A stretch of 47,845 nt of DNA. It comes from CAVEFW01 sp964579575. GTDB taxonomy: Bacteria > Actinomycetota > Coriobacteriia > Coriobacteriales > Eggerthellaceae. The translations under genes and the position numbers were made by a program. How positions within the stretch are numbered: the stretch's first letter is position 1; each line of letters starts with the position of its first letter. A model generated the notes under the pieces. It was not told the DNA's origin. It worked only from the letters and a program-made list of their open reading frames with translations, and made no database searches. Shown here piece after piece: positions 6,586 to 15,637 of this stretch. Where the stretch lies: NCBI GenBank assembly GCA_964579575.1, contig CAZOGL010000009.1:1-47845 (forward strand), in the 5' to 3' direction.

Positions 6586-9105
6586 CTAGTCGTTACTCTC
6601 GAATGCCTTCAGCGTTTCCAATTCCATCTCGTCGACGAGGACCTCCCTGGGCTTGCTGCCGTTAGCAGGTCCGACGACTCCCTTTTCCTCAAGCATGTCC
6701 ATTATACGCCCTGCTCGGGAATACCCCACCTTAAGCCTTCTTTGGAGATTCGATGTGCTTCCGAGGTTGCTTGAAACCACAATCTCCGCGGCCTCCCAGA
6801 TCAGAGGGTCGTCGTCACCGCAAGAGCCGCCCGAACCATCGGTGGTGGTATCCCCCAAGGACATAAGGTTGGTCTTGAGAATCTCCGTATGATATTCAGG
6901 GGAACCTTGCTCCTTCAGGTGCTCGACCACCGCATTGATCTCGTCCTCGGACACAAAACAACCCTGGATGCGTTGCGGCTTGGAAAGCTCAGGCTTACTC
7001 AAGAGCAAGTCCCCCAAACCGATAAGGTTCTCCGCACCGGGAGTGTCAAGGATGACACGCGAGTCGATACCGGAGGCGACGTTAAAGGCGATACGGTTGG
7101 TGATATTTGCCTTGATAAGACCGGTGACGACCTTGGCAGACGGGCGCTGGGTCGCGACGATGAGGTGGATACCTGCCGCGCGGGCGAGTTGGGCGATACG
7201 GCTGATGGAGAACTCGACCTCCTTGCCGACGTTCATCATGAGATCGGCAAGCTCGTCGATGATGATGACAATATAGGGCAGCTCCTCCAAGTCGACCCCG
7301 TCAACCGGGCCAGATTGGGCCTTCGCGTTGTATTGCCCGATGTTGCGAGCGCCCACCTTCGCAAACTCTTTGAGGCGACGCTCCATCTCCGCAACGCCCC
7401 AGGATAGAGCGCTGGCCGCCTCCTTGGGCTCGGTGACAACCGGGACATACAGGTGTGGGATTCCGTTATAGGGCGTAAACTCCACGCGCTTCGGGTCAAT
7501 CATGATGAAACGGACCTCGGAAGGCGTCGCACGCATGAGGATGGACATGATCATCGCGTTGATGCTGACCGACTTGCCAGAGCCTGTGGTACCGCCGATG
7601 AGCAGGTGGGGCATCTTGGCAAGATCGGACACGATGGAGTTGCCCTCCACGTCCTTTCCGATGGCGATTTGCAAGGGGCCGGGCTTAGCGTCGGTGAGGA
7701 CTTCGGAGAGCAGCACGGTTTGGCGTGACTTGTTCGGAACCTCGATGCCGACGTAGTTCGTGCCGGGAATGGGCGCAAAGATTCGGACGCCGGGAGCCGC
7801 GAGAGCCAAGGCGATATCGTTGTTCAAGGCCGTGATGCGACTCACACGCACGCCGGCAGGAAGATTGATCTTGAACAACGTCACCGTTGGACCCGCAACC
7901 CATCCGACGACCTCCGCCATGATGCCAAAATCCTCCAAGGTCTCTTGGAGCGTCGCCCCCGTCTCTTGGAGCTCCTCCTCGGTCGCCCCGCCCTTGACCT
8001 TTTGCGGCTTGGCAAGCATATCAAAGGACGGCAACACGAAATCCTCGTCGGGACGCGGTGTCGCGACGTTGGCCTTCGGCGTACTCTTCTTCTTGGACGG
8101 TTGCTTCCCCGACGTGGAAAGACCCTCAGTCTTCTTGTGGCCAAGTTGGCGCGTAAGGGGTTTCTCTGTGCCGGTCAGAGCGATAGTCTCTGCAGCACTC
8201 ATACGGTTTTTGGCAGGCGTCTCATCCGCACCGGATTTCACGCGCGGCTGCTTTTTGGTCTTTTGGGGCTCTCGCTCGGCGTCGGTGTGTCCGATGCGGC
8301 CCCGTTTTGCCTGAGCTGCGGCGACTGACTTGATCTCACGCGTCTCGTCGGAATCAAAACCTTGCGCGTTGGTCGCAACCGGGGTTTCACCCTGCTCCCC
8401 TCGCGTAATCCTGCCCCAACGATGAGATAGGCGCTCAGGGGTCTCCTCGAGTGCCGCCGCCTCCTTCTTTTGGCGGATGCCCTCAACGATGGAAGAGACC
8501 GAGACGCCGATGATGGCAAGGCCGATGGCGATGATGCCGATCATGATGACGATAGAAATGGTTTGGCCGAACAGGGAAAGACCGGCAAACGCGATGAACG
8601 AGCCGATATAGCCGCCGCTGTTGGTCAAAACCTCGGTATGAAACAACATGGCATCGCGCCCCGGCTGCGCTCCTGCAGAGACAAGGCTCAGGATTCCGAG
8701 CACCGCGATGTAGATGACAAACAATCCGATAGCCATACGTGCTGGCAACAACGAGCTGTTGACACGCACAAGCAACACGACACCTACCGCCAACAAAAAG
8801 ATTGGGAGGACGTAGGCGGCGACGCCGAACGTGAGACGAAGACCGGTCGCAACAGCCGAGGTCACAAGGGCGTCATTGGGCATGGCGACCATGATGAGGA
8901 GAACTATGGCAACGAGGATGAGGACGATGGCGCCGATTTCGCGGCGGGTACGGTGACCGAGGATGCGCGTGTCGTCATCCAACGACGCGGCGCTCGATTT
9001 CACGGCTTGGGCGCGACCTCTCTGGGCGCTCTTCTCCTTCGGGCTTGCGGCCCGTTTCTTAGAGGCGTTTTGCTGTTTCGGAGCATTTGAGGAAGCGCGA
9101 GCCAA
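6586..9105 (-). CDS. ftsK: DNA translocase FtsK/SpoIIIE
   Basis: FtsK is a septum-located hexameric motor that pumps chromosome termini during division. The 839-residue product has a basic N-terminal tail, four to five membrane segments (about 55-205) and a charged linker. The RecA-like motor carries Walker A GGTTGSGKS (about 502-510) and Walker B IVIIIDELADLMM. A C-terminal winged-helix gamma domain (about 770-830) contains the LQRRLKVGYSRAGRIMDMLE signature. The start is a TTG at 9105 preceded by AAAGGGGGG. There is no nearby in-frame ATG. A terminator ends 43 bp upstream. Confidence 0.96.
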   Translation of the reverse strand: MARASSNAPKQQNASKKRAASPKEKSAQRGRAQAVKSSAASLDDDTRILGHRTRREIGAIVLILVAIVLLIMVAMPNDALVTSAVATGLRLTFGVAAYVLPIFLLAVGVVLLVRVNSSLLPARMAIGLFVIYIAVLGILSLVSAGAQPGRDAMLFHTEVLTNSGGYIGSFIAFAGLSLFGQTISIVIMIGIIAIGLAIIGVSVSSIVEGIRQKKEAAALEETPERLSHRWGRITRGEQGETPVATNAQGFDSDETREIKSVAAAQAKRGRIGHTDAEREPQKTKKQPRVKSGADETPAKNRMSAAETIALTGTEKPLTRQLGHKKTEGLSTSGKQPSKKKSTPKANVATPRPDEDFVLPSFDMLAKPQKVKGGATEEELQETGATLQETLEDFGIMAEVVGWVAGPTVTLFKINLPAGVRVSRITALNNDIALALAAPGVRIFAPIPGTNYVGIEVPNKSRQTVLLSEVLTDAKPGPLQIAIGKDVEGNSIVSDLAKMPHLLIGGTTGSGKSVSINAMIMSILMRATPSEVRFIMIDPKRVEFTPYNGIPHLYVPVVTEPKEAASALSWGVAEMERRLKEFAKVGARNIGQYNAKAQSGPVDGVDLEELPYIVIIIDELADLMMNVGKEVEFSISRIAQLARAAGIHLIVATQRPSAKVVTGLIKANITNRIAFNVASGIDSRVILDTPGAENLIGLGDLLLSKPELSKPQRIQGCFVSEDEINAVVEHLKEQGSPEYHTEILKTNLMSLGDTTTDGSGGSCGDDDPLIWEAAEIVVSSNLGSTSNLQRRLKVGYSRAGRIMDMLEEKGVVGPANGSKPREVLVDEMELETLKAFESND

Positions 9106-9121
9106 CGCGACAGCCCCCCTT

Positions 9122-9150
9122 TTTCTAGTGCGGTTTGAGTACGTTTACAA
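9122..9150 (-). promoter_or_regulatory. Candidate ftsK promoter
   Basis: On the minus strand TTGTAA (9145-9150) and TAGAAA (9122-9127) are separated by 17 bp, directly after the rnj terminator hairpin. The predicted transcript start would be about 10 bp before the TTG start codon of ftsK. The hexamers are weak matches. Confidence 0.3.
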
Positions 9151-9178
9151 AAGGGGTCGCCACAAAGACGACCCCCCT
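9149..9178 (-). terminator. Intrinsic terminator after rnj
   Basis: The minus strand forms GGGGTCG/CGACCCC with a 9-nt loop followed directly by TTTTG. It ends transcripts reading through rnj before ftsK. Confidence 0.7.
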
Positions 9179-9191
9179 ATTATATCCCAGC

Positions 9192-11033
9192 TTAGACCTC
9201 AAGTAACGAGGCGATGACAAGTGGTCGCTGCTTCGTTCTCTCCCAAAGCAGGGACAAGGCTGCGTCGCGAACCATCTTGTTGAGCTCAGCGCGGGTGATC
9301 TGTTTCTTGAGACCGCGCTTTAACGCGCTGGTGGTCGCCTTTTGGAGGTCGCGAGCCAAGTATTCGTCCTCGCCGCCCGCAATGCCGCGGGTCTCCACTT
9401 GCACCTCGCCGATGATATCCTCACGATTAAAATCGCACGCCGCGCTGATCATCGCGATGCCTTGGGAGGACATGGTGCTGCGTTCGTCAAGGATCTCTTG
9501 GGAGGTGTCGCCGACCGATAAGCCATCCACATACACGACACCGCTTGGATAGGACGGACCGCGAACGATTCCTTTGGAGGTCATCTCGAGGGACTCACCG
9601 TTTTCACAGATGAAAATGTTATCCGGTTCGATGCCGATCTTGCTGGCAAGCTTGGCATGGGCACGCAGATGGGCCGCCTCACCATGAACAGGCATGAAAT
9701 ATTCCGGCTGCACGATGGAAAGGACGAGCTTGAGCTCCTCGGAACCGGCGTGGCCGGAGACATGGACCATGGCACGGCTCTTGTCCCAAACGTCAAGGCC
9801 CATCTTGGCGAGAAGGTTCACGATACGGGTGACCGCCTTCTCGTTGCCAGGGACCGGCGTTGCGGAGATGATAACCGTGTCGCCCTCGTCGATGGAGATG
9901 GTCTTGTGCTCGCCGTTGGCGATACGAGACAAAGCGCTCAAGGGCTCCCCTTGGCTGCCCGTGCACATGACGACGACCTTGTCGGCAGGCATCTCCTTGA
10001 GCTCGTAGGCATCCAAGAGGTTCTCGTCGGCAATCTTGAGGTAGCCGAGCTTACGGGCAATGTCGGTATTTTGGATCATGGAGCGTCCCGTGACGACGAC
10101 CTTGCGGCCTGATTCCACCGCCGCGTCGCAAATTTGCTGCATACGATGGATATGGCTTGCAAAGGACGCTACGATGACGCGTCCCTGTGCGTTACCGATG
10201 ATGGTGCGCAGGGTGATTCCGACCTCAGCCTCGGAGGGGGTGAACGTCTTTTTCATCGCGTTCGTGGAATCGCTCATCATGAGGTCGACACCGATCTTGC
10301 TGAACTTTGCCAGGGCAGCGAAGTCGGTATGGACCCCGTCGATAGGCGTTTGATCGAGTTTGAAGTCGCCGGTGTGGAGCACGTTTCCGGCTGGGGTTTG
10401 GAGAAACACACCGACCGCTCCCGGGATGGAGTGGTTGACGGCGAAGAAGTCGACCGTTATGCACCCGAGCTTGATTTGGTCCCCCGGCTTTATCTCGACC
10501 AGCTTGGCGTTCTTGATCTTGTGCTCGGCGAACTTGCCCTCGATAAGGCCAAGGGTCATCTTCGTGCCGTAGATGGGAACTTGGCAATCGAGGTCTTTGA
10601 GCAGGTACGGGAGGGTACCGGTGTGGTCCTCGTGACCGTGGGTGATAACGATGCCACGCAACTTGTGGGCATTCTCAAGAACGTAGGTGTAGTCAGGCAG
10701 GATAAGGTCGACACCGGGATGGTCGTCATCGGGAAACATGAGGCCAGCGTCGTCGACGATCATGTCGCCGTTGCACTCGAACACCGTCATGTTCTTGCCG
10801 ATGGCGTCAAGTCCTCCCAAGGGTATGATCTTGCACTTGGACCGTACGTCCTTCTTGCCTTCGGGACGATTCTTCTTTTTCTTGTTCGACTTCCCCGACG
10901 AAGAGGCGGGAGCCTCATCGTTGCTCCTGGTCAGGTGAGGACGCTTCCTCTCGAGTTTGACGTGGCGATACGTCTTGGTCTGGTTCTGGCTGTTTTTTCC
11001 TCCTTTGGAGGCATCACGTTTCTGTTCGGTCAT
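9192..11033 (-). CDS. rnj: Ribonuclease J
   Basis: RNase J is a metallo-beta-lactamase-fold 5'-3' exo/endoribonuclease of RNA decay and maturation. The 613-residue product has the metal-binding HGHEDHTG motif (about residues 130-137), a beta-CASP region and conserved GHAGSEELK near the end of the catalytic part. A Lys-rich low-complexity N-terminal extension of about 70 residues precedes IIPLGGLDAIGKNM. The ATG at 11033 follows AAGGAAGG. The dapB-dapA-rnj-ftsK order is characteristic of Actinobacteria. A strong hairpin lies 17 bp upstream of the start, so expression probably depends on read-through from dapA. Confidence 0.96.
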   Translation of the reverse strand: MTEQKRDASKGGKNSQNQTKTYRHVKLERKRPHLTRSNDEAPASSSGKSNKKKKNRPEGKKDVRSKCKIIPLGGLDAIGKNMTVFECNGDMIVDDAGLMFPDDDHPGVDLILPDYTYVLENAHKLRGIVITHGHEDHTGTLPYLLKDLDCQVPIYGTKMTLGLIEGKFAEHKIKNAKLVEIKPGDQIKLGCITVDFFAVNHSIPGAVGVFLQTPAGNVLHTGDFKLDQTPIDGVHTDFAALAKFSKIGVDLMMSDSTNAMKKTFTPSEAEVGITLRTIIGNAQGRVIVASFASHIHRMQQICDAAVESGRKVVVTGRSMIQNTDIARKLGYLKIADENLLDAYELKEMPADKVVVMCTGSQGEPLSALSRIANGEHKTISIDEGDTVIISATPVPGNEKAVTRIVNLLAKMGLDVWDKSRAMVHVSGHAGSEELKLVLSIVQPEYFMPVHGEAAHLRAHAKLASKIGIEPDNIFICENGESLEMTSKGIVRGPSYPSGVVYVDGLSVGDTSQEILDERSTMSSQGIAMISAACDFNREDIIGEVQVETRGIAGGEDEYLARDLQKATTSALKRGLKKQITRAELNKMVRDAALSLLWERTKQRPLVIASLLEV

Positions 11034-11050
11034 AAACCTTCCTTAAACAC

Positions 11051-11087
11051 GCAAAAACGCACCTTACAAACGAAGGCGCATTTTTGC
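11051..11087 (-). terminator. Strong intrinsic terminator between dapA and rnj
   Basis: The minus-strand RNA pairs 15 of 15 positions (two G-U) in GCAAAAATGCGCCTT/AAGGTGCGTTTTTGC with a 7-nt loop. The A- and U-runs are inside the stem. On the plus strand the two wobble pairs become A-C mismatches, which fits selection for function on the minus strand. Confidence 0.8.
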
Positions 11088-11102
11088 TTACTTGTATTAC
11101 CA

Positions 11103-11125
11103 TGCGAGACGAACTTCGCCTCGCA
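11103..11125 (-). terminator. Second hairpin just after dapA stop
   Basis: A 9-bp stem, TGCGAGGCG/CGTCTCGCA with one G-U, and a 5-nt loop lie 12 bp after the dapA stop. No U-tract follows. It may protect the 3' end or act with the stronger hairpin at 11051-11087. Confidence 0.4.
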
Positions 11126-11137
11126 AACAATTCAAAG

Positions 11138-12034
11138 CTAGAGCACTTCCACTTCACGCATGATGGCCGCAAGGGTCTCGGATTGCTCCGCCGTTGCCGG
11201 CACGAGGGGAAGCCTCACGCCGCCGACCGGGAAACCGAGAAGCTTGAGAGCCTCCTTGACGAGAATGGGGTTCGTGGTAGCAAACAGACCCTCCATGAGA
11301 GGCAAGAGCTTGGCGTTGGCGGCCTCGGCCTGATCGACCTTGCCCTCAACGTACAACTCGATAATCTCCTTCATGCGGGCAGGGGCGACGTTGCCGATGG
11401 TGCTGATAACGCCGACGCCACCCATCTTCATGATGTCGAGGGTGGAGGAATCGTCGCCGGAGTACACCGCAAAGTCATCGGGAGCGCCGTCGATGATCTC
11501 TTGGATCTGGGGGTAGTTGCCGGACGCCTCCTTGATACCGACGATGTTGTCGATGTCATGGGCGAGGCGCAACGTGGTCTCAGCAGTCATATTGATGCTG
11601 CAGCGACCCGGAATGTTGTACAACATGCAAGGGCAATCAACAGCGCTGGCAATAGCCTTGAAGTGCTGGTAGATACCCTCTTGCGGAGGCTTGTTGTAAT
11701 AGGGAACGACAAGGAGCATGCCGTCGACACCAAGCTTCTCCACCTTCTGGGCGAAATCGATGGAATCGGCGGTGCAGTTGTCGCCGGTATAGGCGATGAC
11801 GGGAACACGACCGGCAACCTCGTCCACAATGGCCTTGAACAGCTCGATCTTTTGGGGATAGAACACGGTAGGAGCCTCACCCGTCGTCGCGTTGACGAGC
11901 AGAGAGTCCGCACCTCCCTCGATCAGACGATTGGCAAACTGGCGCGCACGAGGCAGGTCAAGCTTCAAATCGGCATCGAAGGGAGTGATCATAGCAGGGA
12001 TGAGACGGCCAAAACGGAGTTTAGTTGTAGTCAT
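11138..12034 (-). CDS. dapA: 4-hydroxy-tetrahydrodipicolinate synthase
   Basis: DapA condenses pyruvate with aspartate semialdehyde in the diaminopimelate/lysine pathway. The 298-residue product shows the NATTGEAPT substrate loop, the catalytic-tyrosine region YNIPGRC, and the Schiff-base lysine in GIKEASGN. Length is normal. The ATG at 12034 is preceded by AAGGAG. It lies 52 bp downstream of dapB, so dapB-dapA probably form one unit. Confidence 0.97.
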   Translation of the reverse strand: MTTTKLRFGRLIPAMITPFDADLKLDLPRARQFANRLIEGGADSLLVNATTGEAPTVFYPQKIELFKAIVDEVAGRVPVIAYTGDNCTADSIDFAQKVEKLGVDGMLLVVPYYNKPPQEGIYQHFKAIASAVDCPCMLYNIPGRCSINMTAETTLRLAHDIDNIVGIKEASGNYPQIQEIIDGAPDDFAVYSGDDSSTLDIMKMGGVGVISTIGNVAPARMKEIIELYVEGKVDQAEAANAKLLPLMEGLFATTNPILVKEALKLLGFPVGGVRLPLVPATAEQSETLAAIMREVEVL

Positions 12035-12086
12035 AGCAATTTCTCCTTATCGAAACAACCACGTAAGCGTATCACAGTGCGTATTT

Positions 12087-12860
12087 CTAGACCATGAAGT
12101 TTTCCAGCCCCACAATCAAACCGCTTTTCTCCCCCACGCTGCGGATACCGAGAAGCACGCCGGGCATGTAGGACTCGCGATCCCAAGAGTCATGACGGAT
12201 GGTCAGGGTTTGGCCCATGGATCCGAAAATGACTTCCTGGCTCGCAACGAAGCCCATGGAACGGACCGAATGGACCGGTACGCCACTCACAAGCGCGCCA
12301 CGTGCACCTTCGCACCCCGCAATCTCGGTCTCCTTTCCCGGCGCAGCGCTGACGCAGGCATCACGGGCATCAGAGATGATTTGGGCGGTGCGGGTTGCGG
12401 TGCCTGAGGGTGCATCCAACTTGTTGCAATGGTGAAACTCGATGACCTCAGCCTCGGGGAAAAACGGTGCCGCAGCGGCGGCGAACTGCATCATAAGAAC
12501 CGCGCCGGTCGTGAAGTTGGGTGCGTAGAACAACGTCGTGCCCTCGGGAGCCAAGGCGACGAGCTCCTCAAGCTTTTCGTTGGAAAGGCCGGTGGTGCCA
12601 ACGACACAATCGACACCAGCCGGGAGAGCGACGCGAAGCGTGGACTCCACAACATTGGGTTGGGTAAAGTCAACAAGTACGTCAAACGACGAGCCATCAA
12701 GCGCCTCTTGAATGGAGCCGTAGGTGGTATAGCCTAGGTTCTTGTCTGCGGCATAGGGGTCGATTCCACACACCAGCTCCATGTCCTCAGCCTTTTGCAC
12801 GGCGTTGACGGCGGAGGAACCCATACGACCTGCACAACCAGCGACAGCAACCTTGATCAT
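12087..12860 (-). CDS. dapB: 4-hydroxy-tetrahydrodipicolinate reductase
   Basis: DapB reduces the DapA product with NAD(P)H. The 257-residue product starts MIKVAVAGCAGRMGSS (dinucleotide-binding loop). It has the VVGTTGLSNEKLEEL region, catalytic EFHHCNKLDAPSGTATR and the C-terminal SMGQTLTIRHDSWDRESY block. The ATG at 12860 has AAAGGA upstream. A longer in-frame start would translate through a terminator hairpin and is rejected. A perfect intrinsic terminator ends only 13 bp before the start codon, leaving no room for a promoter. Transcription therefore probably enters by read-through. Confidence 0.96.
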   Translation of the reverse strand: MIKVAVAGCAGRMGSSAVNAVQKAEDMELVCGIDPYAADKNLGYTTYGSIQEALDGSSFDVLVDFTQPNVVESTLRVALPAGVDCVVGTTGLSNEKLEELVALAPEGTTLFYAPNFTTGAVLMMQFAAAAAPFFPEAEVIEFHHCNKLDAPSGTATRTAQIISDARDACVSAAPGKETEIAGCEGARGALVSGVPVHSVRSMGFVASQEVIFGSMGQTLTIRHDSWDRESYMPGVLLGIRSVGEKSGLIVGLENFMV

Positions 12861-12873
12861 GTCATATCCTTTC

Positions 12874-12905
12874 AAAAAAAAGCGAGGCTCATGCCTGAGC
12901 CTCGC
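12874..12905 (-). terminator. Strong intrinsic terminator directly ahead of dapB
   Basis: A perfect 10-bp stem GCGAGGCTCA/TGAGCCTCGC (12882-12891 and 12896-12905) with a 4-nt loop is followed on the minus strand by eight T (12874-12881). It lies between the pnp stop and the dapB ribosome binding site and abuts the latter. Confidence 0.9.
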
Positions 12906-12927
12906 CCGTAGCATTCACACTACTAGT

Positions 12928-15138
12928 TTATTCGTGAGATTCGTGGCGACGACGTGGAGTTCGGCCAGCGTTGCCATTACCGCGCTCACGGGGCTTACGC
13001 CCATCCGTACGGTTACCACGGCCGGGGCGAGCGTCAGAGGCGCTACCCTCGGGTGCATCTGGCTTGTTGAGACGGTCAAGGGAGATCTTGCCCTTCTCGT
13101 CGACGTCGATGACCTCGACCTCGACCAAATCACCCAGGTTCAAAACGTCCTCGACCTTGCCGACGCGACCATTGGCCATACGGCTGATATGGAGCAGGCC
13201 GTCCTTGTTGGGGGTGAGGCGAACGAACGCGCCGAAATCCTTGATACCCACGACCTCGCCCGTGTAGGTCTCTCCGACCTCGGGCTCCTTGACGATACCA
13301 AGGATCATGGCCTTGGCAGCAGCACCGGCATGGGCCTCCACGGAAGCTATATGGATGGTGCCGTCCTCTTGGATATCGATGTTGGCACCCGTCTCGTCCT
13401 GGATACCACGGACGACCTTTCCACCGGAGCCGATGACGTCGCGGATCTTGTCCACGGGAATATGGATCGTCTCGATGCGGGGAGCGGTCTCACGAAGCTC
13501 GGGACGGGGCTCGGGAATCTCTTGGAGCATGGCGTCAAGGATGAAGGCACGACCCTCCTTGGCCTGTGCAAGAGCGCGAGCGAGGATGTCGACGGACAGA
13601 CCCTTGGCCTTGTTGTCCATCTGAAGTGCAGTAATGCCCTTGGAGGTGCCGCAAACCTTGAAGTCCATGTCGCCGAGGAAGTCCTCGAGGCCTTGAATGT
13701 CGGAGAGGATGACGACGTCGTCGCCTTCCTTGATAAGGCCCATTGCAATACCGGAGACCGGGCGCTTGATCGGCACGCCAGCATCCATAAGAGCCAAGGT
13801 AGAACCGCAGGTGGAAGCCATGGATGAAGAGCCGTTGGACTCGAGCACCTCGGAGACGACGCGGATTGCGTAGGGGAACTCCTCCTCGCTGGGCAGAACA
13901 GGCAGAAGGGCTCGCTCAGCTAAGGCACCGTGTCCGATCTCACGACGCTTCGGAGCGCCCATGCGGCCCGTCTCACCCGTGCAGTACGGCGGGAAGTTGT
14001 AGTGATGCATATAGCGCTTGCCCTCGATAGGCTCGATGGTGTCAAGACGTTGCCACTCGTTGAGCATACCCAAGGAGGCGACGCTCATGACCTGGGTCTG
14101 GCCACGCTGGAACAGGCCGGAACCATGAACGAGGGGAAGATAGCCGGGGACGATATGCAGCGGACGGATCTCGGTGGACGTACGGCCGTCGGCACGCTCG
14201 CCCGTCTCGATGACCATGGCGCGCATGGCCTTCTTCTCCAAAGCCTTGCAAGCTGCTGCGATGTCGGAGCCCCAAGCAAGACGCTCCTCCTCGGAGAAAT
14301 CGTTCTCCTTGATGGAGGCCTTCAATGCCTCGACCTTGCCCATACGGGACTGCTTATCGGCATCCTTGAGCGCCGCGGACATCTCATCAAGATGCGCATT
14401 GACGCGCTCGGGAACGCTCGGATCGGCAACGTGGATCTTGTACTCCATGGGCTCAGGGTTGACCTTTGCAAGGAATGCGGCCTGTTTCTCGCAGAATGCG
14501 GCGATTGTCTCTTGGCCGAAGGTCATCGCGGCGAGCATATCCTCCTCGGTAATCTCTTGCGCGCCAGCCTCAACCATGGAGATGAACTCCGCGGTGCCGG
14601 CGATGGTCAGCTCGAGGTCGCTGTTCTCCTGCTCCTCATAGGTGGGGTTGACGATGAACTCGCCGGTATCGATGTCGCGGCCGATACGTACGCATGCAGC
14701 AGGACCCTCGAACGGCGCACCGGCGGCCATAAGTGCCGCGGAGGCGCCCATGACGCAGATGCAGTCGGGGGTATTGACCTGGTCGCAGACGAACGTGGTG
14801 GCAACGACGTGGACTTCCTGCTTGAAGCCGTCTGGGAAACCAGGGCGGATCGGGCGGTCGATCATGCGAGCCGTCAGCGTGCCCTTCTCGGAAGGACGGG
14901 ACTCGCGCTTCAGATATCCGCCGGGGATGCGACCCACGGCGTACATCTTCTCGATGAAGTCGACGGTCAGCGGGAAGAAGTCGTAGTCTTTCTCCTCCTT
15001 GGAAACAACAGCGGTGACGAGCACGGTGGTGTCACCTTGGGTCACGAGGACCGCACCGCTTGCCTGCTTGGCGAGCTCGCCGGTCTCGAGGCGATACTGC
15101 TTTCCATACAACTCAAAGGATTCGACGATTTTTTCCAT
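12928..15138 (-). CDS. pnp: Polyribonucleotide nucleotidyltransferase (PNPase)
   Basis: PNPase is a phosphorolytic 3'-5' exoribonuclease of RNA decay. The 736-residue product has two RNase PH domains (DRPIRPGFPDGFKQEV in the first, YNFPPYCTGETGRMG and ASTCGSTLALMDAGVP in the second). A KH domain (about 560-620), an S1 domain (about 630-700) and an Arg/Gly-rich tail follow. The ATG at 15138 (MEKIVESFEL) is chosen with weak upstream AGAGAAAGA. The longer in-frame start lacks support. It follows rpsO, the conserved rpsO-pnp pair. Confidence 0.97.
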   Translation of the reverse strand: MEKIVESFELYGKQYRLETGELAKQASGAVLVTQGDTTVLVTAVVSKEEKDYDFFPLTVDFIEKMYAVGRIPGGYLKRESRPSEKGTLTARMIDRPIRPGFPDGFKQEVHVVATTFVCDQVNTPDCICVMGASAALMAAGAPFEGPAACVRIGRDIDTGEFIVNPTYEEQENSDLELTIAGTAEFISMVEAGAQEITEEDMLAAMTFGQETIAAFCEKQAAFLAKVNPEPMEYKIHVADPSVPERVNAHLDEMSAALKDADKQSRMGKVEALKASIKENDFSEEERLAWGSDIAAACKALEKKAMRAMVIETGERADGRTSTEIRPLHIVPGYLPLVHGSGLFQRGQTQVMSVASLGMLNEWQRLDTIEPIEGKRYMHHYNFPPYCTGETGRMGAPKRREIGHGALAERALLPVLPSEEEFPYAIRVVSEVLESNGSSSMASTCGSTLALMDAGVPIKRPVSGIAMGLIKEGDDVVILSDIQGLEDFLGDMDFKVCGTSKGITALQMDNKAKGLSVDILARALAQAKEGRAFILDAMLQEIPEPRPELRETAPRIETIHIPVDKIRDVIGSGGKVVRGIQDETGANIDIQEDGTIHIASVEAHAGAAAKAMILGIVKEPEVGETYTGEVVGIKDFGAFVRLTPNKDGLLHISRMANGRVGKVEDVLNLGDLVEVEVIDVDEKGKISLDRLNKPDAPEGSASDARPGRGNRTDGRKPRERGNGNAGRTPRRRHESHE

Positions 15139-15262
15139 GTTTTGTTCTTTCTCTTTTATCTTTGACGCCCTATTGCGCCAAAGCTTCTTCGGGGGCAATA
15201 CTCACGCTTCTCGCCCTCGCGAGCAAACAGACACCCTTGCCCGTTCGACCGCTTCTATATGC

Positions 15263-15283
15263 AAAAGGAGGGATAGCCCCTCC
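15263..15283 (-). terminator. Intrinsic terminator between rpsO and pnp
   Basis: The minus strand has GGAGGG/CCCTCC with a 5-nt loop followed by TTTTG. It may separate rpsO from pnp partially, as known for this gene pair elsewhere. Confidence 0.55.
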
Positions 15284-15313
15284 CCTTGCCTGCGACCCGC
15301 TTCGGCAGACCGC

Positions 15314-15350
15314 ATAGCAAGGGCCCACTTGCGCAGGCCCTTATCGCTAT
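15314..15350 (-). ncRNA. Long hairpin at rpsO 3' end, possible processing site
   Basis: ATAGC ... AAGGGCC and GGCCCTT ... GCTAT pair around a 9-nt loop right at the rpsO stop, without a following U-tract. A hairpin in this position is a known RNase III-type processing or stabilising site in the rpsO-pnp intergenic of other bacteria. That role here is inferred. Confidence 0.4.
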
Positions 15351-15637
15351 TAGATGTTGTCGCGGATACCGAGCTTCTTAATAAGAGCGCGGTACTCCTC
15401 GATGTCGCGGTCCTTGATGTACTTCAACATACCACGACGCTTACCAATGAGCATCATAAGGCCACGACGGGAGTGGTTGTCCTTCTTGTGGACCTTGAGG
15501 TGCTCGGTCAGGTTACGGATACGCTCAGTCAGGATTGCGACCTGGACCTCGGCAGAACCGGAGTCATTAGCGCCCTTGCCATACTCGGCGATGAGTTCAG
15601 CGGTGCGCTCCTTGGAGATGCTCAGCTTATCAGCCAT
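15350..15637 (-). CDS. rpsO: 30S ribosomal protein S15
   Basis: S15 is a primary 16S rRNA-binding protein of the small subunit platform. The product (95 residues from the ATG at 15637) shows the whole family signature: SKERTAELIAEYGKGANDSG, AEVQVAILTERI, HLKVHKKDNHSRRGL and KYIKDRDIEEYRALI. Two adjacent ATG codons (15640 and 15637) could both serve with the upstream AGAAAGGTGG. I chose the second for spacing. A promoter and a leader of about 130 nt lie upstream. Confidence 0.97.
   Translation of the reverse strand: MADKLSISKERTAELIAEYGKGANDSGSAEVQVAILTERIRNLTEHLKVHKKDNHSRRGLMMLIGKRRGMLKYIKDRDIEEYRALIKKLGIRDNI

Noticed and set aside
12861..12914. N-terminal extension of dapB
   Set aside because: It would translate through the terminator hairpin, and the ATG at 12860 has the better ribosome binding site and matches the family start.
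13930..15165. 411-codon plus-strand open frame opposite pnp
   Set aside because: Shadow of pnp; no start signal and no family resemblance.
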